Assembly (NCBI GenBank): GCA_030867875.1
Contig: JAOWCC010001634.1
Span: forward strand, 38,459,403 to 38,523,402
DNA length: 64,000 nucleotides
Origin: Actinernus sp. WN-2022
Lineage: Eukaryota > Cnidaria > Anthozoa > Actiniaria > Actinernidae
Direction: 5' to 3'
How positions within the stretch are numbered: the stretch's first letter is position 1; each line of letters opens with the position of its first letter. Under the pieces are notes generated by a model. The model had not been told where the DNA came from, did no database searches, and saw only the letters and a program-made list of their open reading frames with translations. Positions 18,301 through 30,545 of this stretch are shown here, piece by piece. The position numbers and the translations under genes are program-made.

Positions 18301-18619
18301 AAAAAGACATACGTTTGCTGCTGAAATTAGATATGGCGGCGGTCGTCCGTACCGGCTTCAATGCTGCAGCAAGATGACACCTATTCGGGTGAAAGCAAAA
18401 ATGCAAAGCCTCTCAGAGTTTGCACTTATGCGGCTTTGGCCCGAATATAGGAGGCTGTAAACCGAGCTTTATGAAATTATAAAAGTTGCAAAATGACTCA
18501 TCACTTAACAGCTGGTCACGCCGTTGACAGATTATCAACATCCAGCTTGCCAATCCGGCGAGTTCTTCCGGATCCTGGACGAGAATACGTCATCAGTATG
18601 GAATTTCTTCTCTGAAATC

Positions 18620-19640
18620 TTGCGGTATGCATTAATTTTTTGATTTGGCCTGAATAGAGGTGTTGGTTGTATTCACAGACTAGAAATATGTACTAATTAT
18701 TTCGACAATTTCATTCTCAAACCCAAATGAAGTCAAAGGCAAACAAATGTTATTCCAAAATGCCAGTCTAATGCTGTGGTTTAAGCTGCATATATACAGT
18801 ATGGCTTAAATTTATTATCACTAGGTTTATTATATACATTTACACATTCATTTAATTTAAACTCGAGGTTAAACTGATATTTTCTTCTTCAGTTTATGAT
18901 AACCATAAAACTTAGACCTAATGAACATTTAAGCGTTGTACCAGTATAGAATGTGCACTGAAAAAAAATAGTGCAGAGCTATCGCCATTAAAAAAGAATA
19001 TTGTAGAGCCCACACTGCTAAAAAAAATCGTGCACAAAAAGTTTTCCATCCCCTTCAGAGTCTGACATGACTTTGATTATGACAAGCTTGAATGCATTAC
19101 TATCGAACTAACCAAGCCGGTACATACCGATTATTCAAAACAGAATACAAGTTTGAGAACTATTTGGTAAATATAAAAAACGTCAAACATAGAATAGCAC
19201 TGACAAAGCCAAGCATCAGTAATCACGACTTATCAATTGAAAAGGACCGGTATAAGAGGCCGTATGTACCGCCTTCATGATCAGATAGAAAATGTTTCTT
19301 CTGTAAAACTGATATTGATCATGAAGGTGAGGAACATTTTCTACTCAAATGCAAGTTATACACGGAGGAAAGATTAGCTCTCCAAAACGTAATCGGAAGA
19401 AATTGCTGAATCCATGTAAACAATGTGCCAACAAAATAAGTAATTATATAAATTTATGCTTCAAAAACCGCAATTCTTAATGCTAATTCACTTCTTTAAA
19501 CCTAACCTTGTTGGAGCCACGCTGATATACTTGTAGAAGTATTCAAGTCCAATAAAGACTGGTTGTTGTCGTTGTTGGTATGACCAAACTATATTCTTAA
19601 ACTGACTCATGAAGAAGTAACTAGTCAAAATATGTTTTGT
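18620..19640. other. No gene seen
   Basis: AT-rich DNA with short chance frames. The 62-codon frame at 19092 (YRTNQAGTYRLFKTEYKFEN) resembles a scrap of a retroelement zinc-finger/endonuclease reading but is too short to name. Confidence 0.3.
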
Positions 19641-19880
19641 CTAAGTCACGTGACAGAAGACGTGACACATCTTACTGCACACAAACCACTTAAATAAGGG
19701 AGTCAAGAATGACGATATCTATTATAGTGAGAAACGCGGTGCACTTACCGTACTTGGCTGTGCTGTGTTTTGTCGAAGTCACGTGACACATCTTACTGCA
19801 CACAAACCACTTAAATAAGGGAGTCAAGAATGACGATATCTATTATAGTGAGAAACGCGGTGCACTTACCGTCGGCTTGG
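19640..19880. repeat. 121-bp direct tandem duplication
   Basis: The sequence from CGTGACACATCTTACTGCAC (19661) is repeated with near identity from 19782, an offset of 121 bp, through AAACGCGGTGCACTTACCGT. It lies 520-760 bp upstream of the PAN/discoidin gene start, so it may duplicate a regulatory block. Confidence 0.9.
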
Positions 19881-20324
19881 CTATGCTCAAATAAGGAAAA
19901 CAGTTTTTCTCCAAAATTTTACCCCTGAACCAGGCCTTTTAAAACATGCTTGAGTACCAGGAATGTTTATCGGTTTACGGACAGCAGCTATATATAACTA
20001 TGGGACTAGCTGGAAAAGACTTTGATATTTATAGGTCCTTCTCAACCAGTGTGCATTGCGCGCCGAAATCCCAGTGGCCGCCTAGCGCCCCGACATTCAG
20101 ATTGATTTATTACTGCTTAATATATGTCCCTGACTTTTGAACGAATGGCACAATGCTTCCGAAGGCAGGTATTTGAAAGTTTCCGGTTAATAACAATAAT
20201 AGATGCGTGTAATGCAGACTGGTTGAGAGAGACCCTTTTAGTGTATTTGTGCCTTTACTTTTAGATTTCGTTTGGATAAAAACATGTCATATTAACACAA
20301 ACTCAGCACAAAGATTAAGTCAAG

Positions 20325-20331
20325 TATATAA
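20325..20331 (+). promoter_or_regulatory. Possible TATA box
   Basis: TATATAA lies 68 nt upstream of the ATG of the PAN/discoidin gene. Position is plausible but unproven in an AT-rich background. Confidence 0.3.
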
Positions 20332-20398
20332 CACTATTAAAAGTCTTTGACTAATTATCCCACGTTATTACTTCTTAGAGTTTCCTCGTGACATCACC

Positions 20399-20786
20399 AT
20401 GGTTCTACTTGTGTTCATTATTGCCCTTATGTTACCATGGCAACGTGTCGCCATGGAGACGTGTGTGACAGCTTACAGCGATAGTGGACGAGTACTCAGT
20501 GGACATGTCTTCAAACATTCAACTCAAAACAACTTTTTGGACTGCAGCGATCAATGTGACCATCACATGAACTGTTACAGTCTCAATTACTACAACAGCA
20601 GAGCCTTGTGCGAGCTGAACAACGCCACCCACTTGTCACACCCAGAGAACATGACCAGTGTACCTCATGGTTATAACTTGATCTACTTTCTCCACCCGTA
20701 TGTTTGCAGCGATAAACTGTGTTTTACGAACAACAAGTATAACGGTTCCTGTGTGCTGAAATCAGACTGCATGAACTACTGGTGCC
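20399..20786 (+). CDS. PAN/discoidin secreted protein, exon 1: signal peptide and PAN (apple) domain
   Basis: ATG 20399 opens a typical signal peptide (MVLLVFIIALMLPWQRVAM). A PAN/apple domain follows, with the usual spacing of cysteines and the family marker pattern: GHVFKHSTQ, then DCSDQCDHHMNCYSLNYYNS and CELNNATH. A last Cys-rich stretch (CSDKLCFTNNKYNGSC) precedes the splice donor GTAAGT at 20787. The exon ends in phase 1. PAN domains bind proteins or sugars outside the cell. Removing everything up to the acceptor at 50,681 gives an uninterrupted frame into the discoidin domain; whether other exons lie in between is not known. Total product about 285 aa, secreted, adhesion-like. Confidence 0.8.
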
Positions 20787-21692
20787 GTAAGTAATAGTGA
20801 ATATAGACAACCAACGCTCTTTGTAATTTGATAAAAAGAAATACGAATCTTCCAGATTAGTTAATATGAAACAAAAGCGTCATTTCCAATTAACTTTCTT
20901 TCACTATTTTCAACAGCTAACCTATGTGATAAACGTATTACGTAATGATCTCAGTTTTAGTATCAGCTTTATGGCATCTCAGTCCTGCCAATCACAGCAG
21001 TCTAAGTTGGCGATTTTGGTGAATTTGAATTAATAAATTTTTGAGTACCTTCTAAAATTCATGCATAATCCATGAAGACCCCTAAACGCTGCACGGTAAG
21101 TCACGAATTAGACAGGTGACCGGTTAACTGTACCAACAATCAAGGAGGTCTATGTACCATGCTCACACGACTCTCACACCTCAAGATAGACCTTCAAGAA
21201 ACCAGGGAAAAATACTGGCTAGGCCGACAAAAATCTGTAATCATACGATATAATTGAAAAGTTTGGTACTCATCGTTTATCCAGGGAAAACATGGCGTCC
21301 AGCACGGATCGAGCAGTAAAACAAAAAAATAATGAACTCGAGCTCTATCTTCGATGTTTTGTTAAAATGTTAAAATGGTGCTACGGTCCAAAACAAAGCA
21401 AGGTTATTAAACTTTAACCCTTAGGTTAGCAATCTGTAATTGTAATCTGTACAGTTTAACCCCGGGTAGCAATTTAACCTTGGCCGGTTAGCGCTTAACC
21501 TTGCTTCAAACAACCGGGCCCAGGTGGATAATTATGTTAGGGAAAATGCTTGACTTTGTTTGAAGTTCGAAGATTCGTGAGCTTGTAATCTATAAATATG
21601 ATAGGGATTTTGTGTTAAGGGAAACATGAGCACCCCTCACAGGGAAAATCGTCAACTTTGTTCCACCCTTTTTGCAATCCCCCTTTTTGCAA

Positions 21693-22190
21693 TGACCTTG
21701 ACACAACCTGAAGACAAATCACAAAATAAAGAATATCTCTGAAAATAGTGGCTAAATATAATTGCTACTTTGCACATGTATGGTACTAAGGAAAATACAC
21801 ATCAATGTGCAAATCATGACGTTGCCATGGAAACACTCTTGGCCCCAGGCTCATTTGGCATTGAACATATAATATTATCTGATTTTACTTCATGTCTCAG
21901 TTCTACAAAACAATTTTATTTAAACCTCGGATATACAATGCCTACATTGTTTGTAATTGTCTGATACGCCAACAGCAGTAAATTGTACATTACGAAGGAG
22001 AAATCAAGGAATCTATTTTTATCATTAAAGTGGCCTGGGGACAAGAGTGTTTCCATGGCAACGTCATGATTTGCACATTGATGTGTATTTTCCTTAGTAC
22101 CATACATGTGCAAAGTATCAATTATTTTTAGTCACTATTTTCAGAGATTTTCTTTATTTTGTGATCTGTCTCCAGGTTGTGTCAAGGTCA
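21693..22190. mobile_element. MITE with about 165-bp terminal inverted repeats
   Basis: TGACCTTGACACAACCTG at 21693 is answered by the complement ending at 22190, and near-identity continues inward through GCACATGTATGGTACTAAGG to the CCATGGAAACACTCTTG region. Two mirror ORFs starting MHMYGTKENTHQCANHD on opposite strands are a by-product. No transposase. Confidence 0.88.
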
Positions 22191-22772
22191 TGACGTCACA
22201 GTTAATTAATTTACATACTACAAAAACCTGAATATCTCTGGAACGAGATGAGTTATTCACAAGCGGAAAACGCCATCCTTCCTCATTTCGAAAGGACTTT
22301 CAAATAAGATAAACTTATTTTTCGTTTCGTATGCACTTTAACGCATCGTTCTCAAGCTGCTTCGAACCCATACATTTCTTCTTATATTGGTTTAGTAAAT
22401 AACGACCTAAAATCTGCATCAGATTCTTTAGAACATAGTAATGTGTCTTTCTGTTTAAATTTATTGCCGGATGTTGATGATTTATATAGGGGGAAGCCGC
22501 TGGCGACCGAGTTGAAAGCTGGATGAATGAATAGTCGCTAAAATCGCTTGGGAAGTGGCCTGCTAGTAAGTAGTGCTAGTAAGTAGTGCTAGCAGAGGTT
22601 TCTTATCTTTTTGGGGTAATTTTTTCCCAGGGTATTTTCCCTGGTTCGGCTTTCAGGTTGTGCTGTTACTGGATCCGGGCTACAGGGAGAATTCAGCGGA
22701 GAAATCACTAAGGTAATGATCAGCAGTTTATAAGTCCTAAGTTTGTTCATTGTTTATAGTGAAACCCGTAAA
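22191..22772. other. No gene seen
   Basis: Intronic DNA with a small AGTAGTGCTAGTA tandem near 22565. Confidence 0.4.
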
Positions 22773-22925
22773 GTAAAGTAAAGCAACTTTATTTAACGTC
22801 GGTAACTCGTGACAGTACGTCTACGACTGATAAACTTGAGGCCGACGGGAGTCCTACAATTTACGTCCTTATCCGAGAAGACGTGAAGGTCTAACCATTT
22901 GCAGTTGTTTCACAAAGGCAGCGCC

Positions 22926-22964
<39 letters not shown>

Positions 22965-23033
22965 CCGGGGTTTGAACCCGCGACCTCCCGCTCAACAGAC
23001 CGGAGCTTAACAACTGAGCTAACCGGGAGGCGG
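22773..23033 (-). mobile_element. tRNA-derived SINE, minus strand
   Basis: Read on the minus strand, the head has an A box (TTAGCTCAGTTGTTAAG) and a B box (GGGTTCAAACCCCGG) with tRNA-like spacing. A body follows, with a tail reaching AAAGTTGCTTTACTTTACTT at 22773. I recall this family as common in corals. Confidence 0.82.
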
Positions 23034-23288
23034 TTTAATTGCTAGTTCGTAAATAAGAGAGATAGAGAAATACGGACGGCTGTACACAGGCTAGATCGAG
23101 AATTATCTGTGTCCCGGCAATAGATTTTCCGGCGAATCTACATTCTAAAATACAATGTAATTGCTATAAAATTAAATCGCTCTCTTGTCTAACATCGGAA
23201 ATCGTGAATGATAAGAATTTACTAGAGACTAAAAAAATATATTGAAACTGACTGATCGCTTTTACAGTGGCGATCACAGAACCAAACT

Positions 23289-23308
23289 CCCCCCCCCCCC
23301 CCCCCCCC
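23289..23308. repeat. C20 homopolymer
   Basis: Twenty consecutive C. A G-quadruplex-forming run on the other strand. Confidence 0.9.
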
Positions 23309-23728
23309 GTTTCTGTTTGACACACAAACAACTGAAACAAGGTACTTCATGAAATAATATTGGTGGTTTCTTCTGTGGTTTATTGTCTTGAAAATAAAAT
23401 TAGCAGTAAATTAAAAGGCATACTACATCGATAGGTTTATCTGTTTATAGGAAACAGCAATATGAGTTATTTATGATAAACTATGTTCTCAGCAAACGTA
23501 GGCGCTTATTTTTCGGTCAATCTATACTAGTACGGTCTTACCGGCTATTCCATGTGATACAAACAATTATAGAGAAGCTTCTGTCCTCACTGAACGTACA
23601 CAAACCATCCTTTCATGAGGCTTGAGGAGAATTACAAACCGAGTTCTTGGTACTCAACTAGAAGGAATGTAGCGAAATGCCAGCTTTGTGGTTCGTTAAA
23701 TTGCTACAGTCCACTCCTGTACAATCCC

Positions 23729-24468
23729 GGGGGGGGGGGGGGGGGGGGGGGGGTACTTACATGAAAAATGGGTATGTATGTGAGGCCAAGAGGCTCAAAC
23801 CCTGACCCTGTTTGACCCAATCCGAGCTCCAAAACCCTGATTGCCCCCTTTTGGGGAAAAAAAAACCTGATTGCCCCTTCTTTAAATTGTTTTCAAAACA
23901 CGGTCAGATATATATCCTGGCCGGTATACCGCGTACCGGGATTTCATGCAAAATACGGAACATTTCAAGTCGGGACGTGTCATTGGGTAAAAAAATCAGC
24001 AGATGAAGTACATAGATAAACTTGTACTGAAGTACGAATTAGCGGCGTCACGATGTATGTGAACCTCAGTGCTTGCATGTGGGCAGGCGATCAAAATGCG
24101 GCAACAGAATGTCTTTTTTTGCCGATAGTATCTAAAAAAAATTAACTGCCTAAAAAATACTGAACCCCGACCCTGACTGCACCCAAATTATACTCAAATC
24201 CTTACCCTGATCTGCCCAAATCAGGTCAAAACCCTGACCCTACCTGCCCAAACTGAGAGACTGATTCTTTCAACCAGTGACTGGGAAATGTCACAGACTT
24301 CCCACAACACTGAACACGTGTGGCTACTTTTCCCACACAAACCTTCACGCGAACTAACATATGTAGTAAGAAAGTGTACCATTTTCCCGCTTTGAAAAGC
24401 AAACAAAAGTTTTGAATAGAAATAATCCTTCAAGTTTGTGCATCGTACCCCGGGGGGGGGGGGGGGGG
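23729..24468. repeat. Repeat segment bounded by G25 and G17 runs
   Basis: G25 at 23729-23753 and G17 at 24452-24468 each sit in a GTAC...CCCGGG...GGTACT context and are followed by related text (AAACCCTGACCCT, also in inverse sense at 24,220 and 24,510). This suggests members of one repeat family anchored on G runs. Run lengths may be assembly-limited. Confidence 0.5.
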
Positions 24469-24767
24469 TACTCCTGTTTGTGACGTATTATGTATGTGCC
24501 GCCCAGGTGGGTCAGGGTTTTGAGCCGGCTAAAACTTTTCAGAGCGTTTTCTTGACTTTCTATTTTCGTTCTAAACATAGTTTGAAAAAAGCTCCAACTC
24601 GACGCGAATTTGTGCGAATTACTTCAAATTTTCACCGATTTATATCAGCTAAAAAACTGTCGGCGATGTTTTTAATTTTTAAAAGAGAGGCGCTGAGAGT
24701 GATTTCCGCATCTATACTTGGATTGCGCGTTAGCAGTTTCACCACAGGAAACCCAAGCTCTGTTTGT

Positions 24768-25066
24768 GATTTTTAACGAGGATTTGGTTGTATACCGTTA
24801 GGCCAGAAATACTGAAATAAAATCAATGAAAACTTACCTGAAGTCTTTATCTGTTCTTCATTGGGCTCTGTATGCAATTTCAGCGAATTCTGTTGAAATT
24901 TTACCTCTCGACCTCTCCAACGTCGAGAGGTAAAATTTCAACAGAATTCGCTGAAATTGCATACAGAGCCCAATGAAGAACAGATAAAGACTTCAGGTAA
25001 GTTTTCATTGATTTTATTTCAGTATTTCTGGCCTAACGGTATACAACCAAATACTCGTTAAAAATC
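24768..25066. repeat. Long hairpin: two 145-nt near-perfect arms, 9-nt loop
   Basis: The left arm 24768-24912 and right arm 24922-25066 are complementary with one mismatch seen (GAGGATTTGG against CCAAATACTC). The loop is CTCTCCAAC. A weaker second tier of pairing extends outward (GTTTCACCACAGGAAACCC at 24736 with its complement ending 25124, and further). A transcript would form a very stable dsRNA. Probably a fold-back MITE. Confidence 0.92.
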
Positions 25067-25737
25067 TCATACAAACCCTTATAATTTAAAACACAAACAG
25101 AGCTTGGGTTTCCTGTGGTTTCACGAAGACCAAAATATCTTCAGAACGGCTTCGAATTTCCACAATCACCGACACTGTTTCGTAAACAAGGTCTGTGGGA
25201 GTCCAGAAAAGCAAACAGATCTTAAATTGATTAAATTTCCGTGGAGTTGGAGCTCTTGGAAACCAACTCGCTTGTTCGGAAAAGAAGTTTATTTAAAAAT
25301 CGCACTTTTATCAAAATTACAAACCTTAGGTATATCGTTGTAGCCAATTTTATAAGCTTTAAATGAGGTATAATTTATCTAAATACGACGAATATTCGAG
25401 ACGCTACTTAATTTTATCCGGAACAGTACCTGAAGGTGTACGATAACCTTAAGTGTATGACGTCACGTACGCTAAACAATGACCAGGCATTCCTCGCCCG
25501 GATGTAAAATTCAAGATTCGGAGTTAAAAAAATAATAAGACTTCCCGTCGTCGTATCGAAAAACGGTTTGAACTGATAATAATATAGCCACTCTACTTTA
25601 CGAATATGAGAAAAAAATTACATGTCAAAATTTGATCGTTGGGGCACTTTAAAGGACAATTTAGTGATATCTCATTAACCTATTTAATTGGTGCATTTTT
25701 CATAACTGTAATGTCTATCAATAATAATATTATTGAC

Positions 25738-25918
25738 CGATTTAGCTTGTACATTTGTTGTCCCAATTCAGATCATGTGACAGCTCTCCAGAGGGTTCAG
25801 TGCTTTGTTTTCCAGTTAGAGAAATTGATACATTTCCTCTTGGAATACAGAAAAACATGAAAACCTTACTCAAGGGAAAAGTCAGGTGACCTAGCTGAAT
25901 TGGGACAAGCTAAATTGG
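25738..25918. repeat. Inverted repeat (TTAGCTTG...CCCAATTCAG arms)
   Basis: GATTTAGCTTG and TTGTCCCAATTCAG near 25738-25771 are matched in complement at CTGAATTGGGACAAGCTAAAT (25894-25914). Fold-back element of about 180 bp. Poly-C/T runs follow at 25997-26030. Confidence 0.65.
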
Positions 25919-26723
25919 TCAATTCCAAACCTGCCCGAGGGGAGAGATTGACAGAAGTTATCAATGAAAATGTCCCAGAATTCATCATTTTGCCTTCCCC
26001 CCCCCCCCTCCCCCCCCCCCCCCCCTCCCCAAAGTTCCACCAATTTTCAGGACCTTCCTATGCCTCTATCGTGGGATTAGCTTGGCTATGCAAATGCCTT
26101 GCCATGGGGCTTTGGAATGAGTGCAAATCTCATAAAAACATTATTCAATGTAAAATTTCCTTTCTTTGATTCTTTTTGACAATGTTTTTTTGTCAGGCGA
26201 ATCTTTTAAATAGATTCCCCAACTTTGCTGGCAAATGCCCCACCCTCGTGACAGCCCGAGTTGTCAAATAGTGCATGTATGCTGGAGGGGGAGATGGGCA
26301 GGTTTGGGATTGATAGATACTTTAATTTGGGGGTGACTATATATTTTTCAAAAACTCATGAATAATTAATGAGCATTTTGTCCAATCAGATGAAGCAAAT
26401 CAGTCACGTGCATGCTCCTTTATACCTGATAAAATCTCATCATTCTTAAAGGCCCGCGGTGGGATTTGAATTCTGTCCCAGGGAGAAACGGGGTTAATGA
26501 TTGAGAAAATGGAATTTCTATTGATGTTTCATCTTTCTTATTGAATTGCTAATTAGGATGAACGTTTTATATAAAGAATACTAATGAACATGAAATTTTA
26601 TTTTAAGTTTCATCCTAATTAAGAATTCACTGATAAAGACCCAAAGATAGCAAAAAGTACACGGGACATAAGGTACCTAGATAATAATATTTGCACTAAA
26701 TTTACTAATATCAGCAAACTACC

Positions 26724-27927
26724 TAGCCTGATTTTCAGACGGTACGAGGTCGTCCGCTCACTTCCTCCCCCTCCCCGTCTGATGGACTTCGTAGACTTTC
26801 ATGTTCCTGACGTCATAATTTCAACCAATCAGAGCGAACTTTACACTTTTGGCAAAGTCTGGAATTTAAGGAATGTGCTCGCATATTTTTCTAAATGGCG
26901 TTGGGGAAGAACTTGAGCAGTGTGTCAACCGAAGTTGCAAAGTTTTCAGGATTTCGAATCTATATCCAGAGCAGAAGAAAGCATTGGAATCGTTCATTCA
27001 TCGAAACGAAGTGTTTGCGAATTTGGTAAATCACTAAATAAATCTTCCTCCGCTTACAAATCTCATGCATTCGATCTGAAACATTCTCCTAGGTTTTTGG
27101 CTTTTAGAAGACCAAATCTTTCATAGAATATTATGATTTTTTCTGCAGGAGTGAACACACACTAAGTATGTTATGGAAAACGTTTCATGGCACTTGGGTG
27201 AATACTTTTGTTTTCCGAATTATGAACACACTTCCGGAAGTTCATGTACGGCAATGCCAAATGCATGGCATCTAAACTTTGCACAAAATGTCCGGTTAAA
27301 ACAATCTCTGATACCAAAAAAACTACACTAGGACAACTATAGGGTCTCGTGTGACTAATCGGCATACATATCAAGCTTCAAAACGTTTTATAAATAAAAG
27401 TAAAAGCGTAAAAGTTCTAAGATCACAGTCATAAACTTTACGGCATCATGCACTCACAGGAATCGAGGGTGATATTTCTTGTATGCATTCTCATCGTTTA
27501 AAAAGTTCCTGCTCTCCAAAGAACCACAGCAGCTCAAACAGGATACCATTCTGAGAAATCGACAGAAGTTTGAAGCTGTAGAATGTTTTTTCCAGTGCAT
27601 GAAAGTTAATAGAATATTTTCTTACTTTATAATATATTGTATATTGGTTAGCTTTTTAATATATTTAAGTGTAGTTTTTCATTATTGTAAAGCATTGAGA
27701 CTTTGTGTAATGCTCTATATATTATTATTATTATTATTATTAACTAGTAAAAGCCGCCACTGCACGACTGTTCTACACTTCACGCTTCAATTCTTACGCG
27801 TGTTCGTATTGGCTTATTGTAAAAACAAAGGTTGATGACGTCAAGAACATGAAAGTCTATGAAGTCCATCAGACGGGGAGGGGGAGGAAGTGAGCGGACG
27901 ACCTCGTACCGTCTGAAAATCAGGCTA
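26724..27927. mobile_element. TAGCCTG-type DNA transposon (1.2 kb) with exact 9-bp target duplication
   Basis: Terminal inverted repeats of about 90 bp start TAGCCTGATTTTCAGACGG and end in the complement CCGTCTGAAAATCAGGCTA. CAAACTACC is present directly before (26715-26723) and directly after (27928-27936). The equivalent site in copy 2 of the host repeat (about 61,970) lacks the element and one duplication. Nonautonomous: only chance ORFs inside. Confidence 0.93.
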
Positions 27928-28068
27928 CAAACTACCGAGATACACAGATAATATTTTTTAAATGAAGTTATCGAACTACCATTACTTGTTTGCCGAGCCA
28001 CTGTTTAGTTCCAATTCAAAGCCAAACTCAAAGCCGTAAAATAATATAAACGTGCATTAAACTTACAT

Positions 28069-28193
28069 ATTTTGTGCCGGAGTCAAAAATTTAGAGTCTG
28101 CCGTCATGTCAGTCACATCGCTTTCCAAGTCTTGAACTTTATCGAGGTAAACCAAGACACCAAATCCTTCAAGTGCAGGTTGTTCTTGCATTG
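28069..28193 (-). other. Exon-like open segment in the dispersed repeat, with splice donor
   Basis: On the minus strand ATG near 28193 reads MQEQPALEGFGVLVYLDKVQ and stays open to LTPAQNM, where GTAAGT follows. Copy 2 (about 62,105-62,200) retains the same downstream reading (DLESDVTDMTADSKF) and donor but has a deletion near the start. This may be a first exon of an unidentified transposon gene. Confidence 0.35.
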
Positions 28194-28501
28194 CGAAACG
28201 CCGCTTCAAACAACATAGTATGGTAATTTCTTCATGTCATTCCCTTGAGATGTTCGTAATTGCAGGCGGTGATTACTCGAATATTTTGCATGGCGTTGTG
28301 AATACAAAGGTTCAATGCATATGGTTCATTAAGTAACCATTCCCTTGAGATGTGCGTCTTTCTTTCATTGCATTCTTAAAGCGTTTTTGAAGCCGTTTAA
28401 AACACTCACAGCACGTGTTTTATCAAGTCTAAAAATTCTCGGGCTTCGCCCTCGAATTTTTAAACTTGATAAAACACTGCTGTTCGTGTTTTAAACAGTA
28501 C

Positions 28502-30142
28502 ATAAAGGATGGTATAGTAGTGTAGATGGCCACACTTATGCATTTGGAAAGGAAGCATCACTTGATTCAATATATAATTTACAGAATTATTGGTAAATCT
28601 GAAATTTCCATCAAATTAATTTCACACTTGAATTAGTTCATTCAACCACTAGCCGGGCCCCTTGCTGCAGGCAATTCAACCACTTTAAAACTTTACTCAT
28701 GTCATACATGTAAATGGTTACATGTATGAGTGCTGAACAGATGATACTATTAGCAGTCATTTCTTGCTAGGTCGTTCTGATTTTGATATCCTAAACCTAT
28801 GCAGTAATACCAAATGCTCTTTCCTGATCAATGATAAATGATCTAATAATTAAGATGCAATACTCAATTGCTGAAGGTTCTATACGACTATTGTTTGCAA
28901 GTTACATTTGCAACCCCAGGAGTAATTGCCCCGTTAATTGCTTCTAGCAATAAATCCACTACATGCATCATCAAAGTTAATGACTGCAGTACAGAGTATC
29001 TGGCATTGTATATTTAAAATAAAATCATTCAAGACAATTGACAGAAATATATATTGAAAAAGACAATAATCCTCCAAAACTGATTAAAACTAGCCCAACA
29101 TCACAAAAAAAATAAAAAAAATATTCCCCTTATTTCTTTTATTGATAAAAATTATATTAGCAGTCTAGCCATAGAAGCTTGCTTGGGCTGCATGCATGTG
29201 AACTTCGATTTTCACATAATCTTATGCACCAAATTTACACTGTAGTATGATTACTGCTGCAATGGAACTTACAGCTAACAAATATACGTACCAGTCCTCA
29301 GTATAGGGAGTATCACTGCAAATTTAAATACGGACTTTCAGAAATTTGAAACAGCTGCATCTTCCATCATATAATCCTGAGAATTCCTGCAGTAGTAGGT
29401 TCGTCAAGCTGAATCAAAATTCGATCAATTCCCTGGCTTTACGACCAATTATTTCGCTTGTGCATCAAGATTAATGTTTCTTTTGTGTAGAAGAAAAGAG
29501 AATAATCACAACTTATTCTGAAAAGTCATCCACGATAAAACTTTCCAATGCCTCGGGCTCCTGATTTTTATCCTGTCCTTCACTCTTCAGATAATTGTCC
29601 TTTGTGAAAACATGGCGGCAGACTGGAGCAAACAAACTTTTGACTTTGAAGGGATTGATAAGCAGTTCTACAAAAGCCATCTTTACAAAACTTCGTAGGT
29701 AAGGAGTTGAATACCTCAGGAACTGAACCTCCTATTTTGAAGCCTAATTTCTCCGACCCTCTGTTCCATCAAGCATTTTTGTGGTCCGCTTCGTTTTTCC
29801 CAAACGGCACTTCCACTTAGTCACAAAAACCTACCTAAAAACCTACTAAATAACACAATAAATTTGAATAGACCCAGCTCAAAACCGTCTATGATATATC
29901 CTTTTCTGATAAATTGTATTATATAATTTCCATCATGAGAATTTAGGTGAGAAAACTATTTTTAGTAAGTGCGATGGAGTGAAATAACCGTGTTTGTAAT
30001 GCGACGCCATATTGAAAATAAGTGAGACGGAACGTGACGTCATACTGGCATATACCAGGACTTTCCCTGGAGACGCCCCCTCCCTCCTGATTCGTGATTA
30101 TTATTTACGCTTCAAAGTAGTAACGGTTTACCTCAGTCACTG
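28502..30142. other. No gene seen
   Basis: Intronic AT-rich DNA, no coding frame above background. A short ATG frame at about 29612 (MAADWSKQTFDFEG) ends after 27 codons. Confidence 0.4.
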
Positions 30143-30146
30143 TTAA

Positions 30147-30359
30147 AGTGCCTATAAGCCCAAGCAAGCTATCTTTGATTTACTCCATGTTATGACTCAA
30201 TTCATTTTCAACTCATTTGCATAACGTCCCTTAAATGACGTCATTTCAATGATTTGTAATGTTTTTTGTATTACGACCATAATTCGCCCAAAAATGACAA
30301 GATTTAAAACACTTTACTGCGCCCAAATATATGATTTCTGTCTATGGCTTATAGGCACT
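30147..30359. mobile_element. Kolobok-like MITE (213 bp) with TTAA target duplication
   Basis: The ends are AGTGCCTATAAGCC and GGCTTATAGGCACT, flanked on both sides by TTAA (30143-30146 and 30360-30363). The terminal sequence nearly matches that of the large neighbour starting at 30486, so it is probably mobilised by the same transposase. Confidence 0.85.
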
Positions 30360-30545
30360 TTAACAAAACGTTTTATATAAAAGAAGGAACTTTTCTTTTA
30401 ATCAAAATACCACATAGTTCGTACTACAAAGTGCGTGAGTATGTGGATGTTCATATGGCTTTGTAGCTGATATATTTTATGTTAAAGTGCCTATAACCCC
30501 AAATTTGAAGTATTTTTTATAAATTCTTTACACCCTGAGCGAATA

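Larger units (their letters stand above)
17544..18534. repeat. Inverted-repeat-bounded segment with nested SINE
   Basis: TAATCTGTCAACGGCGTGACC (17544-17564) and GCTGTTAAGTGATGAGTCA (17598-17616) are both matched in inverse order and complement at 18494-18534. The left arm carries 33 extra bases between the two blocks. The segment contains the SINE and one arm of a second, interlaced inverted repeat (17996-18027 with 18590-18618). Confidence 0.75.
26344..28501. mobile_element. Dispersed repeat copy 1, interrupted by a 1.2-kb MITE
   Basis: The text from TTTTTCAAAAACTCATGAAT to GTTTTAAACAGTAC also occurs at 61658-62510 with high similarity, so both are copies of one repeat of about 850-950 bp. 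Copy 1 carries the insertion at 26724-27927. Both copies end in an imperfect hairpin (GTGTTTTATCAAGT...ACTTGATAAAACAC). No transposase is seen. Confidence 0.85.

Noticed and set aside
21770..22113. Two similar 64-codon proteins on opposite strands
   Set aside because: Mirror readings of the inverted repeats of the MITE at 21693-22190.
29612..29700. Start of a host gene (MAADWSKQTFDF)
   Set aside because: The frame ends after 27 codons, and the nearby GTAAGG follows the stop in a different frame.
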